The notes below the pieces were generated by a model that saw only the letters and a program-made list of their open reading frames with translations, had not been told where the DNA came from and ran no database searches. A DNA stretch of 61,925 nucleotides, taken from a virus. A program made the position numbers and the translations under genes. This document shows positions 25,074 through 34,281 of this stretch, one piece after another. The stretch spans positions 1 to 61,925 of IMG/VR virus record IMGVR_UViG_3300005338_000002, one strand, 5' to 3'. Every line of letters begins with the position of its first letter. The first letter of the stretch is position 1.

Positions 25074-25454
25074 CTAGCTCGTCAGCGCAATGTTCACGCC
25101 GCTGGCGGTGATGCCGGAATCCGGCAGGACCTGAGCGCGGACCCACTCATACGGGTTGTAGAAGCGGGCGATAACGCTGATCGGGGTCGTGGTGGACGCC
25201 GAAGCAAAGACGTAGAGGAACGTCTCCGTAACCAAGGTCGTATTCGTGAAGAGGCTTTCAGTGCTACCCTGGAACACCAGAGTGATGTTCTTGGCGAGGG
25301 TGGCATTCGCGTTCACGACAGAACCGAAGTTGACAGTCCACCGATTTCCACGCGGGGGCGATCCCGGCGTGGTGAGCTGGTCGTACGCCGTGGATGACGT
25401 TGAGGCTGAGATGGTCGAGTTCGTAAAGAGCTGGACCAGGTAATCACGTGCCAT
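25074..25454 (-). CDS. Capsid-associated (decoration-like) protein
   Basis: 126 residues, beta-rich, starting MARDYLVQLFTNSTISASTS. It has a strong AAAGGAG ribosome site and lies 18 bases after the major capsid gene, with a terminator right after it. Gene order (capsid, small beta-rich protein) and expression signals suggest a decoration or minor head protein. Serine/threonine-rich, so it could be an acceptor for the glycosyltransferases encoded next. No specific family recognised. Confidence 0.5.
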   Translation of the reverse strand: MARDYLVQLFTNSTISASTSSTAYDQLTTPGSPPRGNRWTVNFGSVVNANATLAKNITLVFQGSTESLFTNTTLVTETFLYVFASASTTTPISVIARFYNPYEWVRAQVLPDSGITASGVNIALTS

Positions 25455-25472
25455 TCATGTGCTCCTTTCGAA

Positions 25473-26498
25473 CTACGCGATCTTGATACCGTACATCCGG
25501 GCGAAGGACCGGTTGTTCGGAATCCAGAGGCCAACGCCCCAGTCAACCACCCAGTTGAACCGTACGAGGTTCGTGGGGTCGAGCCCGGCCGCCTGCACGC
25601 GCAAGGGCTCGGGCTGCCATCCGCAGAAGGTTTCCGTGCCGTAGTTGACGGCGTAGATCGAGGTGTAACCCGTTCCACCGTCGTTACCGCTGCTGTCCTC
25701 GTTCTGCGAGATGATGCGGGTGGTCTGGTCGGCCTTGCGGCCAACGTCGCGGAGCTTTGCGCCACGGAACGTGCGGATCTTGCGATCGAACGCATCCGTG
25801 GTAGTGTCGAAGCCCGCGCCTGGACCGGCTTGGCGAACGGCATACGCAAACGCACGCCGCATGTAGTCGTTCATGTAGAGAACGACGTTATCGCCATCCT
25901 CGGCCATGATGAAGTCGAGAAGCTGCTCGACGTAGCGGAGAAAGGCATTCGCCGTAGCCGCCGTGATACCGGTCGGGCTCAGGTCCGCGCCGGTGGCGGC
26001 GAACTTGAGTTCCGTGGGCATTCCGTAAGCGCCGGGGTTATCCAGCCGGGTCCGCAGTCCTGCGAAGGCGTCGAGGTTGCCGCCCGAGTTGTGGGCGTTG
26101 TTGATGAACGTGTAGTTGAAGTTGTATTCGAACGCTGCGAAGAACAACTTGGACTGCACGTCGATAGGCGGGCTGATCGCGTTGGTGTCGCGATTGATCC
26201 GCTTATCGATCTGGAACTGCGCCCGGACCAGGAACATCCGCTCGGAGTAGTCGGTCAGCTTGCCGATGACTACGGTCGGGTCCTGATTGACGGCGGTCCA
26301 GATGTTCGTCATGCTCGGCAGGGCGCTGTTCTGGTCCATGCGCGCGCCGAGCATAATCAAGGTGTCCTTCGTTGCGAGAGGGATATCCTTGACGATATTC
26401 TTCGTCCGGTAGAGAGAGTCCGTAAACTTCTCCACCACCGGATCATTGCTCTGTGTGGCGTAGACATCGAGTGTCATCGCCTGTGGTGAGAATGCCAT
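25473..26498 (-). CDS. Major capsid protein
   Basis: 341 residues. Features match HK97-fold coats of podo- and siphoviruses: an N-terminal region with VVEKFTDSLYRTKNIVKDI, a long spine-helix region around NAFLRYVEQLLDFIMAEDGD, VLYMNDYMRRAFAYAVRQAG, and a C-terminal beta region (IYAVNYGTETFCGWQPEPLRVQ ... WVVDWGVGLWIPNNRSFARM). Preceded by a scaffold gene and followed by a small head protein, the usual capsid order. Ends with TAG. Confidence 0.8.
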   Translation of the reverse strand: MAFSPQAMTLDVYATQSNDPVVEKFTDSLYRTKNIVKDIPLATKDTLIMLGARMDQNSALPSMTNIWTAVNQDPTVVIGKLTDYSERMFLVRAQFQIDKRINRDTNAISPPIDVQSKLFFAAFEYNFNYTFINNAHNSGGNLDAFAGLRTRLDNPGAYGMPTELKFAATGADLSPTGITAATANAFLRYVEQLLDFIMAEDGDNVVLYMNDYMRRAFAYAVRQAGPGAGFDTTTDAFDRKIRTFRGAKLRDVGRKADQTTRIISQNEDSSGNDGGTGYTSIYAVNYGTETFCGWQPEPLRVQAAGLDPTNLVRFNWVVDWGVGLWIPNNRSFARMYGIKIA

Positions 26499-26578
26499 TT
26501 AGGGCTGCCTTTCAAATGAAACAAGGCCCCCCTCTTGCGAGAGCGCCTTTTCGTCAGCCCCGAAAGGTCGTACCGTTG

Positions 26579-27508
26579 CTAGTCGTATGATCCACCGGCG
26601 AGGATTTCACCGAGGGAGCGGCTAACCCGCTGCTTGAGCGATAGCGGCTGCGTGCCTAGATTCGGACGCGCCGGAGCGCCACCCGGCCCGATGGGCGCAG
26701 GGGTTTCGGCGGTCTTGGCGCGGCGGGTAGAGGCGCGGGCCACTTCATTATCGGCATAGGCTTCCACTTGGCGCTTGAGCGCACTGTGGGCCTTTGCGAT
26801 AACAGCGGGATCGGCGTCCTGAAGGAGTTCCGACAGCTCGTCATTCAACGGGCCGAGGTCCTTCTCCATTGCGGAGAGCGCCTGCGTGCGAAGCTGCCGG
26901 GTCGTGTACTCGACGCCCTGGGAAGCCTGCTGGTTGAGCCGGTTGGCCTCCATCAGCGCCCGTTGGGTATCGAGATGCTGCCGCTTGATGTCCTCCGGGA
27001 TGTCGTAACGGCTGTTGAGTTCCGTTTCGAGTTCCGCAAGGCGTCTCTGCTCAGCTATATACTGGAAAGCTGCCTCAAGGCTTGGATGCCCGTCGGCCCT
27101 TGCCAGCTCCTCGTCGGCGCGCAGTTCCTCGACCGAGTTGTACCGGGCGAGCCCGGACGCATTGATCTTGGCGACACGCTGCCAATCGGAGGCGACACGT
27201 TCGGCTTCTTGGCGCTTGTGGACGTTCTCCTGAAGCGCTTTGTACGGTACGGTTTCGGGTAGTTTCTTGTCCGCTGAGGCAACCGCATCGGGAGCATTTA
27301 GAGACGGCTCGTCAAGGGCCGCAGGTTCGTCTACTTCCTGGGGCTCGGTGCTGTCATCGGGTGTGGGCTGCGCGGATCGCGTAGGCGGTGCGCTGGCTGC
27401 TTCCGCAACCTGTTCACGCAACGCATCGGCGAATCCGCCGCCAGTGTCTCCAGAGGCCGAGTTTTCCTCTGGATCATCGTTTAGACTCGTGTCGAAATCT
27501 TCGGGCAT
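26579..27508 (-). CDS. Scaffold protein
   Basis: 309 residues, acidic N-terminus (EDFDTSLNDDPEENSASGD), a central charged coiled coil (residues about 100-260) and a basic, glycine/proline-rich C-terminus ending in SLKQRVSRSLGEILAGG. This is the composition of capsid scaffolds, and the gene sits directly upstream of the major capsid gene. Starts in a TAATG overlap with the upstream gene. The 80-base gap to the capsid gene holds small inverted repeats and the GAAAGG ribosome site of the capsid gene. Confidence 0.7.
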   Translation of the reverse strand: MPEDFDTSLNDDPEENSASGDTGGGFADALREQVAEAASAPPTRSAQPTPDDSTEPQEVDEPAALDEPSLNAPDAVASADKKLPETVPYKALQENVHKRQEAERVASDWQRVAKINASGLARYNSVEELRADEELARADGHPSLEAAFQYIAEQRRLAELETELNSRYDIPEDIKRQHLDTQRALMEANRLNQQASQGVEYTTRQLRTQALSAMEKDLGPLNDELSELLQDADPAVIAKAHSALKRQVEAYADNEVARASTRRAKTAETPAPIGPGGAPARPNLGTQPLSLKQRVSRSLGEILAGGSYD

Positions 27509-28137
27509 TAGCTTCCTTTAGGCCGTCCGGGGCCACGCCGGGCCGGGATGGAATCGGAATCAGCCGAGGCCAATTCCTTGATGAGTTCGGTAGGGCGCAG
27601 GTATTCGCTTACATGGGCCATGACCGCATCACGGCTCTCGCGGGCTTTCTCCTGCTTCTGAGGGCCGGTATGGGTCGAAACCCGGATGAGATGATCAGCA
27701 CCGCAGTCGGCGCAGACTTCCCATCGATCACCGGCCTGTATGGTGATGGCGCGGATCTTGTCGATCTGGAACGCCTCCCCATTGATTCCGAGCATCCACC
27801 CGTCTATCGCGCAGTCGTCGGCGTAAGTGTCGACGGTGGGCTCCTCGGGCATCTCGATCGGAGGGAACTCCGTAGCGACCGGACGAATGGTCATCGTGCC
27901 GGGAACCGGGGGCGCATCCGTGTACACCCGCTCAGTATCCGGCTCCATCGGAACCGATTTCGCCTGTCGCTGCATGAGTTCTTCGGAGGTCAGTGGCGGG
28001 GCCGGGCTGTAGTAGCCGGTTGCCATCGGCATCTCAACTGCGACATCTGCCCCCGGCGGGGCCTTGATGAGCGGCGGGGCCGAACTATAACCACCCGTCG
28101 CGTGCGTCATTCCTGTATCGATCGTCTGCATCGTCAC
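27508..28137 (-). CDS. Hypothetical protein between portal and scaffold
   Basis: 209 residues. The N-terminal half is proline-rich and low in order, with a repeated G-Y-x-S-[AP]-A-P-P-L motif (GGYSSAPPLI and GYYSPAPPLT). The C-terminal half has EVCADCGADHLIRVSTH with one CxxC and a basic tail (ARRGPGRPKGS, an AT-hook-like end). Probably a minor head or DNA-binding protein. ATGA overlap with the upstream gene. Confidence 0.6.
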   Translation of the reverse strand: MTMQTIDTGMTHATGGYSSAPPLIKAPPGADVAVEMPMATGYYSPAPPLTSEELMQRQAKSVPMEPDTERVYTDAPPVPGTMTIRPVATEFPPIEMPEEPTVDTYADDCAIDGWMLGINGEAFQIDKIRAITIQAGDRWEVCADCGADHLIRVSTHTGPQKQEKARESRDAVMAHVSEYLRPTELIKELASADSDSIPARRGPGRPKGS

Positions 28138-28463
28138 TCCTTCTTCATTGCCAGCGCTCCCGCAAGGGTCATGCCCTTCAGACGCTTGCGCATACGGGCG
28201 GCAGGATCAGGCGTACTGCCGCCATGCTGCTTCTCGGCTACCTTACGCTTGACAGTAGCTTCTTCGGCGGCGGTGATCGTGCCGTGGGCGCGCGCAATGG
28301 CGGCGTCCTTGTCGGCAATCTGCACACGGCCGGGAGTATTCAGCGGAAACCTGCCGCCGGGGAGCGCAAAGTCTGCACGGGGAGCCTTAGACATATCGTT
28401 GCCTTTCGAGGGATGCAGATAGCCCTTCAGGTTGGCGTGGGGCCACCCAAGATTACTTGCCAT
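28134..28463 (-). CDS. Hypothetical small protein next to portal
   Basis: 109 residues. Two starts are possible: ATG 28463 with GGAGG six bases upstream (chosen), or the internal ATG at 28394 with AAAGG. The segment SKAPRADFALPGGRFPLNTP is a frequent start of small head-gene-cluster proteins in phages. Basic and helical; 11-base overlap with the portal gene. Confidence 0.6.
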   Translation of the reverse strand: MASNLGWPHANLKGYLHPSKGNDMSKAPRADFALPGGRFPLNTPGRVQIADKDAAIARAHGTITAAEEATVKRKVAEKQHGGSTPDPAARMRKRLKGMTLAGALAMKKE

Positions 28464-30750
28464 TCGCGCCTCCGGTAGCGCCCGGCTTGGCCGGGGCCGG
28501 TTTCGTTGCTAGTTTCGTCAAGGTATCGGGGTCGTCCACCACTGGGAAATTAGCCATCTCCTCTGCGCCCACAGTGCCCTTCGGGCCTGCCTTGACGGAT
28601 ATAACCGTCTTAGGCATCGCGGCCTCTACCATGTGCTGCCGCGCCGTGAGTTCGGCTTGATGCTCGTTCTCCTGCATGACCGCCGATGTGGTGTGATCGC
28701 GCTGGCGCATATCGGCATCACTCTTCACGCCCGCGATGGCAATATCACCCTGCGTCTTAGCCTGCTGCCGGATCAGGTCAGCATGGAGTTTGATAGCCTC
28801 CATCGTCTGCGCCAACTGTTCTTTGAGTTGGATCTGTTCCGCCTGCGCTTGATGCTGTTGCTGCTGCATGGCCTGCGGGTCAGGCTCGGAAGCCTTCTGA
28901 AGCGCAACCATCTCGGCTATAGCCTGGTCGATCTTCTCCGACATGATGTCGGAGCGCTCGAATCCGATGTACTCGTAGACGATCTTGACGAATGGTAACA
29001 GGTTCGGATTGCGTGACAGGATACCGAGCAGATCCATCCATTCCTGTTTGCGTGCCGCTGGCGTCTTGGGCATCGCGGAGCCGGGCAGGACTTCAACGCG
29101 GTATAGACCACCGTTTCGTAGTGCCCGGAACGCTCGCGCATTAGCTGTGGCCTTCTCCGGTCCTGATTGAGATACCATCACGAGCCGAGGTTCGTTGTAC
29201 TTCTCGGAACATATCGCTATCTCGCACTCGAACCGCTTTGTCTGCGCCTTCTCGATATTGCCGATGAACTCCGCAAGTTGTGTATGGTCGGACTGCTGAA
29301 GTAGCTCAATGGCCGTTCCAGCAGTCACGCCCGGCGGCGTGTCACCATTGGACGGCTCATGCATACCGACCGAATCCTCCATCTCGCGCTTGTAGGCTTG
29401 GATGAGGGCGAGGTACATTTCGGAGACGGCGGGTGGAGCGTCATACTGCGGCGGAACGGCCCCGTCCCAATAGACCTTGCGATAATTTCGATCGCTCGTG
29501 TAGTCATCGGAATCGATCTCGACGCCCTTCTTGCAGAGCACCACCGGAGTATCGGTATCAATCCGGTCCTGAAGTCGAGAATAGGTCTTGTTGATGTTGT
29601 ACTGAGGGTCCAGAAGGTCAAGAGTGGCATTCATCGACCACAAGGTTCCGTAGGCATCCCCGTATCCAAGGGGAATAAACGGAAACTCTTTCCATTTATC
29701 ATAGGGCCAATCACATTTGCTCGGCGCGGTAAGCAGTACACCGGACGCCACACGGATGAATCGTCCCTTGGGATACTTGGGCGTCGGCTTCTGCCACATT
29801 TCGTATAGGCAGGCTTCCTTAGCCTTACCTTCCACGCTCTGACGGAACCGGTTGCCGGTGATTTCGTTCAGTCGCCACTCCCACCATCCTGTTTCGCTCG
29901 ACGTGCCTTGTGGCTCGGCCTTAACTGCCCATCCACGGCCTTTCGGGTACCCCGGTTCAGGCGTGCTGAACTGCGTTTGGAACCAGGAGAGCGGATAGTA
30001 TTTGGCGTGGATAAGCCACGGGCACTCTTCCCACGACCTCGCGGTGGGGTCCGGGTAGACCTCGAACGACGGAACAATGGATTCTACCAAATCGCCGATC
30101 GGCGCATCCTTGACAATGGTGGGGCGTGCTGATGGCCCATCGCTGAAGTCGTGGTAGGCGGTAGAAGCGCCCTTCTGCGGGTCCCATGCGATCTTAAGGA
30201 ACGACGTGGAGAGCACTAGAGCAGCGTCAACCCACTGCTGAAGCTGCACCTGGCGGCTGAACATCAAGTCATAATGTGCGCCGAGGTCGCGGGCCTCTGC
30301 CGCTGCGGCTACGTCCTGCGGATCGTCCGTCAGGGGCTTCACACTAGCATCCGGGCGCGTCATCGTTGAACGTACCTTCAGCTTTGTGATCAGTGGGCGT
30401 ACGTAGTTAACGGTCACATAGTTGCGGTAGTCATCGTTCGGGTCACGAAGCGACATGAACCGGTTCAGTTTGGGCTTCCATGCAAACCACTGGTTGCCCA
30501 TGCGGAAAGCATAACACCGGAGCCATTCCCGCTCCAGCAGAATCCGGGCCTGTGATGCGCTACGGAAGGACTCCGTGACGAACTCTACGGTTTCCTCTTC
30601 GGATTCTCCTGGGGGTGGAGCGACCCAATCGATATCGGAGGGCTCAAGCTCGGATTCGACGTTCTTTGGCTCTAGCAGCCTGCCCGGCAGACGTGAAGGG
30701 CCTCCGGCGACCGGCCGTCGCTTGAATGGATTTCGTAGGGTTACAGGCAT
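28453..30750 (-). CDS. Portal protein
   Basis: 765 residues, the size of P22-type portals. YVTVNYVRPLITKLKVRSTM, LVESIVPSFEVYPDPTARSW and ALIQAYKREMEDSVGMHEPS are typical of portal wings and stem. From about residue 610 a long glutamine-rich coiled coil follows (MQQQQHQAQAEQIQLKEQLA), resembling the C-terminal barrel of P22-like portals. Forms the 12-fold ring at the packaging vertex and binds terminase and adaptor. Preceded by the terminase cluster and followed by scaffold and capsid genes. Confidence 0.85.
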   Translation of the reverse strand: MPVTLRNPFKRRPVAGGPSRLPGRLLEPKNVESELEPSDIDWVAPPPGESEEETVEFVTESFRSASQARILLEREWLRCYAFRMGNQWFAWKPKLNRFMSLRDPNDDYRNYVTVNYVRPLITKLKVRSTMTRPDASVKPLTDDPQDVAAAAEARDLGAHYDLMFSRQVQLQQWVDAALVLSTSFLKIAWDPQKGASTAYHDFSDGPSARPTIVKDAPIGDLVESIVPSFEVYPDPTARSWEECPWLIHAKYYPLSWFQTQFSTPEPGYPKGRGWAVKAEPQGTSSETGWWEWRLNEITGNRFRQSVEGKAKEACLYEMWQKPTPKYPKGRFIRVASGVLLTAPSKCDWPYDKWKEFPFIPLGYGDAYGTLWSMNATLDLLDPQYNINKTYSRLQDRIDTDTPVVLCKKGVEIDSDDYTSDRNYRKVYWDGAVPPQYDAPPAVSEMYLALIQAYKREMEDSVGMHEPSNGDTPPGVTAGTAIELLQQSDHTQLAEFIGNIEKAQTKRFECEIAICSEKYNEPRLVMVSQSGPEKATANARAFRALRNGGLYRVEVLPGSAMPKTPAARKQEWMDLLGILSRNPNLLPFVKIVYEYIGFERSDIMSEKIDQAIAEMVALQKASEPDPQAMQQQQHQAQAEQIQLKEQLAQTMEAIKLHADLIRQQAKTQGDIAIAGVKSDADMRQRDHTTSAVMQENEHQAELTARQHMVEAAMPKTVISVKAGPKGTVGAEEMANFPVVDDPDTLTKLATKPAPAKPGATGGANGK

Positions 30751-30753
30751 CGG

Positions 30754-31044
30754 TTAATCGTTGGAGAACGTGATCGGGCCGGTTGCGCCCGGCGGGAGGA
30801 TCAAGCGCGGAGGATTCTGCCTCTCGGCCGCCTGCTTCTTCGCCCGCAACGCAATATCGACCATCTGCTGGAGGTTGCTGGCGATGAAATCAGCCTCAGG
30901 TTCGCTGAAGTGGCCGCCGTCGATCGCCAGTTGAGCGGTGAGCTTGCTGTCATCGTCACGAAACCGATATTCCCAGTTGCCGGCGGGCGTTTCTATCGGG
31001 CCGCCAACCGACGGTTCAGGATCGTACTGTTCATCTTGGATCAT
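30754..31044 (-). CDS. Hypothetical small protein
   Basis: 96 residues, acidic N-terminus, helix around FIASNLQQMVDIALRAKKQA and a C-terminal GATGPITFSND. Lies three bases upstream of the portal gene and is coupled by ATGA overlap to the gene before it. Function not recognised. Confidence 0.55.
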   Translation of the reverse strand: MIQDEQYDPEPSVGGPIETPAGNWEYRFRDDDSKLTAQLAIDGGHFSEPEADFIASNLQQMVDIALRAKKQAAERQNPPRLILPPGATGPITFSND

Positions 31045-31241
31045 CGTCTGTCTCGGTGGGCAAAAGAGGAAGAGGACGGCCTACTGATCGGCGTGATACG
31101 GGTTACGGCCGGGACGGCCTCTACGATGTCCTCTGTGCGGACCCAAATCTGCCCGTGGTCACTTGTCACAACCAACGTCATCTCGCCCTGTACGCGCCTC
31201 ACAACCGCCTTCACGTGGACTTCCTGCCCTTCTTCAAGCAT
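31041..31241 (-). CDS. Hypothetical small beta-rich protein
   Basis: 66 residues: EEGQEVHVKAVVRRVQGEMT followed by LVVTSDHGQIWVRTEDIV suggests an OB- or SH3-like small barrel. ATGA overlap with the next gene. Probably a small virion or DNA-interacting factor. Confidence 0.55.
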   Translation of the reverse strand: MLEEGQEVHVKAVVRRVQGEMTLVVTSDHGQIWVRTEDIVEAVPAVTRITPISRPSSSSFAHRDRR

Positions 31242-31305
31242 CTTTGTCCTCGTGCAATGCCCATGTCACATAATCGGGCGGTGACGGGTTGTAGCCGCCG
31301 GGCTG

Positions 31306-31494
31306 TCAGGCGGACGGAGGATCGTTCTCCGGGGCCGGGAGGCGGGAGGCGATCTCGCGGATGGTGTCCTGATCAAATCCGCTCATATTCGTATCGAACC
31401 GGGCATTCGACAGAAGCCGACGCATGAGAATGATCTCATCGGCGCGCAGAGCAAGCGAAAAGTCAGGGGTGGTTACTGGCTCGGTATCAGGCAT
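31306..31494 (-). CDS. Hypothetical small protein
   Basis: 62 residues, mainly helical (LRADEIILMRRLLSNARFDT ... IREIASRLPAP). An AGGAG ribosome site overlapping the stop of the upstream membrane gene supports the ATG at 31494. Not recognised. Confidence 0.55.
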   Translation of the reverse strand: MPDTEPVTTPDFSLALRADEIILMRRLLSNARFDTNMSGFDQDTIREIASRLPAPENDPPSA

Positions 31495-31506
31495 CGGTCA
31501 GTTCTC

Positions 31507-31662
31507 CTAGTCGTAGTGGGGCTTGCGATCTCGCTTTAGCCTCTTCCAATCGATCCATCGCCAATCAGCGTCGGGATCACGCATGTACGCAAGGATGCGA
31601 CCCGCTGCGTAAAGCTGCATGGCCTGCATAAGTATGACAACGATGAGAAGGGCAGTGATCAT
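31507..31662 (-). CDS. 51-residue single-pass membrane protein
   Basis: MITALLIVVILMQAMQLYAAGR is a membrane helix; the rest is polar and tryptophan-rich (DADWRWIDWKRLKRDRKPHYD). The ATG is in an ATGA overlap with the terminase stop (31659-31662) and the TAG stop carries the next gene's AGGAG. Could be a small envelope-acting protein or regulator of lysis; function unknown. Confidence 0.6.
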   Translation of the reverse strand: MITALLIVVILMQAMQLYAAGRILAYMRDPDADWRWIDWKRLKRDRKPHYD

Positions 31663-33434
31663 GCATAGCCGCCCTTGCGCTTGTTACGCATCCACATCGG
31701 CACGTAGGCCGGTTTCTCGGGCGGAATCTCGGCAGGCTGCCACCGAGCACGGCAGAAGTGGCGGAAGTCGTCTATCGCGTGGTCGGAGCACGAACTATCC
31801 ACGTCGTCAGGGTCTTTGGAATCGCACGGGGCCTGCTTCAATTCCCGGATCAGATTCGGACACGCCTCTTCGTAGATCGTCAGGCAGTCCGGTTTATCCA
31901 AGATCGCATTAACCGCGCCCCATCCGTTGTACCGCTCCTTTTTGGAGTTAGAGGACATGGCCGGGTAGACCTGAAGTCCTGCCTCTTGATACATCTCGGA
32001 TATGTACTTGCCCGCGTTGGTGGTCATCGACCATCCGGGCTTGATCGTGCGGCCGTGGCTGATCGTCGCCTGCTCATCGCGGGCCGGGAATATCGACGGG
32101 TCGCAGTAGATCGGGACGCTGCGCGGGTCCAGCCCGAAGCTCTTGAGAACCGCCAGTATCAATTCGGCCTGGCCGGGGTTGGTATGGTCCTCGCTCGACG
32201 GCTCAAGGTCGGTCTCGTAGACCTCTGAGAGTACCTTTACCTCTTCGCTGTCGGTCACGCCGTAGAGATGGAATGAGAACGGGCTACGCCGTCCATAATC
32301 CAGGCCACCGAAGTAGTTCCACCACCGGGGCGGCGGCATCGGGGCCGGAACGTACTTCCCCGTCCCGCCACAGGACACACAGTTGGGGTTTTTCGCCTCG
32401 CACACCGGACACGGGCCGTATGTCTGATTGACCTTGCGGACATGCTTGACCGTGTTGAAGTTCGTAAAGTATATGCCTGTGCGGCTGATGTCGTGCTGGC
32501 ACTCGCGCAGGAACGCCGAGTAGCCATACGTATGGATTTCCTCTTGGCACTTCTCGCGGGGCTTCCCCTCCCATGTGGGCGTGCCTGTCAGGATGTAGTG
32601 CCGCTTTACGTTGTCTGGGTCTATCCGCTCCTCGCAGGTGAAGTCACGCAGGGCGGGAATGGGGCCGAGCGTGATCCTGTTCTTCAGCATGTCGGCCCGG
32701 CCATCAAGCATTTGGCTCATGACCGAGTTGGGCTGCTGCGGGTTTTGGAGGAACGCCACCGCCATATCGTCACTGCCGGTCGGCAGGATCGAATTGGAAA
32801 GTGCCTCGATCTTCTTCAGGATCTCGGCGGCCGAGTCGCCGAGTTCGTCTATGTCGTCAATCAGGATCAGGTCGGGCCGGAAAGTTTCGAGCTTGATACC
32901 GCGAACCGCACCGTCCACCCCGAAACTGATAACCGAGAAACCGTTCTGCGTGGTGAGCTGCTGCGCGTTCCAGTTGACCGCCAGCCCGTATTTGTTGACC
33001 TGCCGATTGACCCCGATCTTCTCAAACCGGCGGGCAATCGTATGGATGTGCTTGTTAGCGGATTCGAGGGACGCTTTGACGTAGAGCGCGAAGTGACGAG
33101 TGCCCTTGACGCAGGTACGGACTACCCCAAGCTCGCCAGTGGTCGACTTGCCATGCCCCCGACTGAAGGCTGCGATCAGCGCCGGGGGCCTGATACCTGG
33201 CTGCAACGCATCGAACCATTCCCACGCCTCTACATGGTGCGGAGCGAGGGGGTAGCGGGTGGCATCAGCACAGTACCGGGCAAGCCATTCTTGCCACGGC
33301 AGTTCAGCGCCGGGAAGTGGAGTGATCTCGCCGATCATCACCCGCCGGCTGATTACCGCCTTATCCTTGTCCGACAGCTCATGCCAGTGTTCGTCGAGCC
33401 ACTGGGCTTCCGCCGGGGTAAACTCAGCGATCAT
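31659..33434 (-). CDS. Terminase large subunit
   Basis: 591 residues. Walker A FSRGHGKST near residues 90-98, Walker B DLILIDDIDE near 188-197, a motor region, then a zinc-binding insert CPVCEAKNPNCVSCGG and an RNase-H-like nuclease starting at FGGLDYGRRSPFSFHLYG. It powers DNA translocation through the portal and cuts concatemers. Start chosen at ATG 33434; a TATTGT box ends five bases upstream and no ribosome site exists, so it could also be made from a leaderless transcript. ATGA overlap downstream. Confidence 0.9.
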   Translation of the reverse strand: MIAEFTPAEAQWLDEHWHELSDKDKAVISRRVMIGEITPLPGAELPWQEWLARYCADATRYPLAPHHVEAWEWFDALQPGIRPPALIAAFSRGHGKSTTGELGVVRTCVKGTRHFALYVKASLESANKHIHTIARRFEKIGVNRQVNKYGLAVNWNAQQLTTQNGFSVISFGVDGAVRGIKLETFRPDLILIDDIDELGDSAAEILKKIEALSNSILPTGSDDMAVAFLQNPQQPNSVMSQMLDGRADMLKNRITLGPIPALRDFTCEERIDPDNVKRHYILTGTPTWEGKPREKCQEEIHTYGYSAFLRECQHDISRTGIYFTNFNTVKHVRKVNQTYGPCPVCEAKNPNCVSCGGTGKYVPAPMPPPRWWNYFGGLDYGRRSPFSFHLYGVTDSEEVKVLSEVYETDLEPSSEDHTNPGQAELILAVLKSFGLDPRSVPIYCDPSIFPARDEQATISHGRTIKPGWSMTTNAGKYISEMYQEAGLQVYPAMSSNSKKERYNGWGAVNAILDKPDCLTIYEEACPNLIRELKQAPCDSKDPDDVDSSCSDHAIDDFRHFCRARWQPAEIPPEKPAYVPMWMRNKRKGGYA

Positions 33435-33438
33435 AGAG

Positions 33439-33445
33439 TACAATA
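33439..33445. promoter_or_regulatory. Overlapping bidirectional -10 (TACAATA / TATTGTA)
   Basis: The top strand reads TACAAT at 33439-33444 and the bottom strand TATTGT at 33445-33440, sharing five bases. ATG codons lie seven bases away on the right (33452) and five on the left (33434). Neither gene has a ribosome site, so both could be read as leaderless messages. No -35 match is visible. Confidence 0.45.
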
Positions 33446-33451
33446 GGCATT

Positions 33452-33781
33452 ATGAGCCACGCCAATGGACAGGTAATCGTAGGGGATTCGGTCGTTGCCT
33501 ATTACGAGTACAACGGCACTTCCGACATAGCGTTATCGTGCCTTTACGGCACCAAGGAGGAAGTCCGCGAGAACTGGCGTAGAGGCGTGCACAATCAGTG
33601 CACATGCGGACAGGAGAGCACTGATTGCCTACTCTACACAGATTACGGCCGAGGATTTTACTGGCCAGCGAAAGTCTGTCTCACCTGCCGCGCTATTACT
33701 CATGGTGCTATGCGGTCAGGTGATGAGTACATCGAGTCTACGGATGGGCACCCTCTGCGGCCTCTGCCGCACGGGCCTTGA
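33452..33781 (+). CDS. Small cysteine-rich protein on the strand opposite to the late genes
   Basis: 109 residues: beta-rich start (GQVIVGDSVVAYYEYNGTSD), then CTCGQESTDC and VCLTCRAITH, a four-cysteine zinc site. Runs between the two terminase genes in reverse orientation and overlaps the end of the small-terminase gene by 44 bases. Single-gene moron with its own putative leaderless promoter. Function unknown. Confidence 0.55.
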   Translation: MSHANGQVIVGDSVVAYYEYNGTSDIALSCLYGTKEEVRENWRRGVHNQCTCGQESTDCLLYTDYGRGFYWPAKVCLTCRAITHGAMRSGDEYIESTDGHPLRPLPHGP

Positions 33782-34277
33782 TCCGGGCGAGAACAGCTTC
33801 CTCGTCGCTGATATTCTTGTTGATCTCCGTCGGATCACCCCGAAGCAGTGCCGCCGAGGTCACAAGCTCCTTATGGATGCTGGAGCACTCACGGGCCGAC
33901 GCATCGTCCAACTTACCGGGGATCATGTTCAGCGCAAGCCCGGCGATCTCTTCCGCCCTGTCAGCCATCTCCTGCGCCGTTATCTTCGCCATCTCCTGAT
34001 CCTCTTCGCTTATCCACTTGCCGTGACGCCACGACGACACTGAGTTAAGCGACACGCCGACCGCCTTAGCCACCTTGCCCACCGGCGCGACCTTGGACGC
34101 CACCACGGCCACCACCTTGGTTTCGGTGTCGTAGCGGGGCAGTGTGCCGGTATCAGGTACCTGCCGCGCCCGCTTCTGCCGGTCCTTGCAGGACTGACAG
34201 TACCGACGCATACGCCGGGAGCGGTTGTGGCAACCTTCAGTAGCGCAGACGTGGTAGGCGGCTGCCATTGGGGTCAC
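33738..34277 (-). CDS. Small-terminase-like DNA-binding protein
   Basis: 179 residues. An N-terminal zinc knuckle (CATEGCHNRSRRMRRYCQSC) is followed by an HTH (KVAKAVGVSLNSVSSWRHGK) and a helical C-terminus that could form an oligomeric ring. The HTH plus helical core directly upstream of the large terminase fits the small subunit that recognises the packaging site. The zinc finger is unusual for that family, so a regulator is the alternative. Confidence 0.6.
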   Translation of the reverse strand: MTPMAAAYHVCATEGCHNRSRRMRRYCQSCKDRQKRARQVPDTGTLPRYDTETKVVAVVASKVAPVGKVAKAVGVSLNSVSSWRHGKWISEEDQEMAKITAQEMADRAEEIAGLALNMIPGKLDDASARECSSIHKELVTSAALLRGDPTEINKNISDEEAVLARIKARAAEAAEGAHP

Positions 34278-34281
34278 AACC

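Noticed and set aside
31758-33446. Several long frames antisense to the large terminase
   Set aside because: Shadow frames of a GC-rich gene; terminase motifs on the other strand settle the coding strand.
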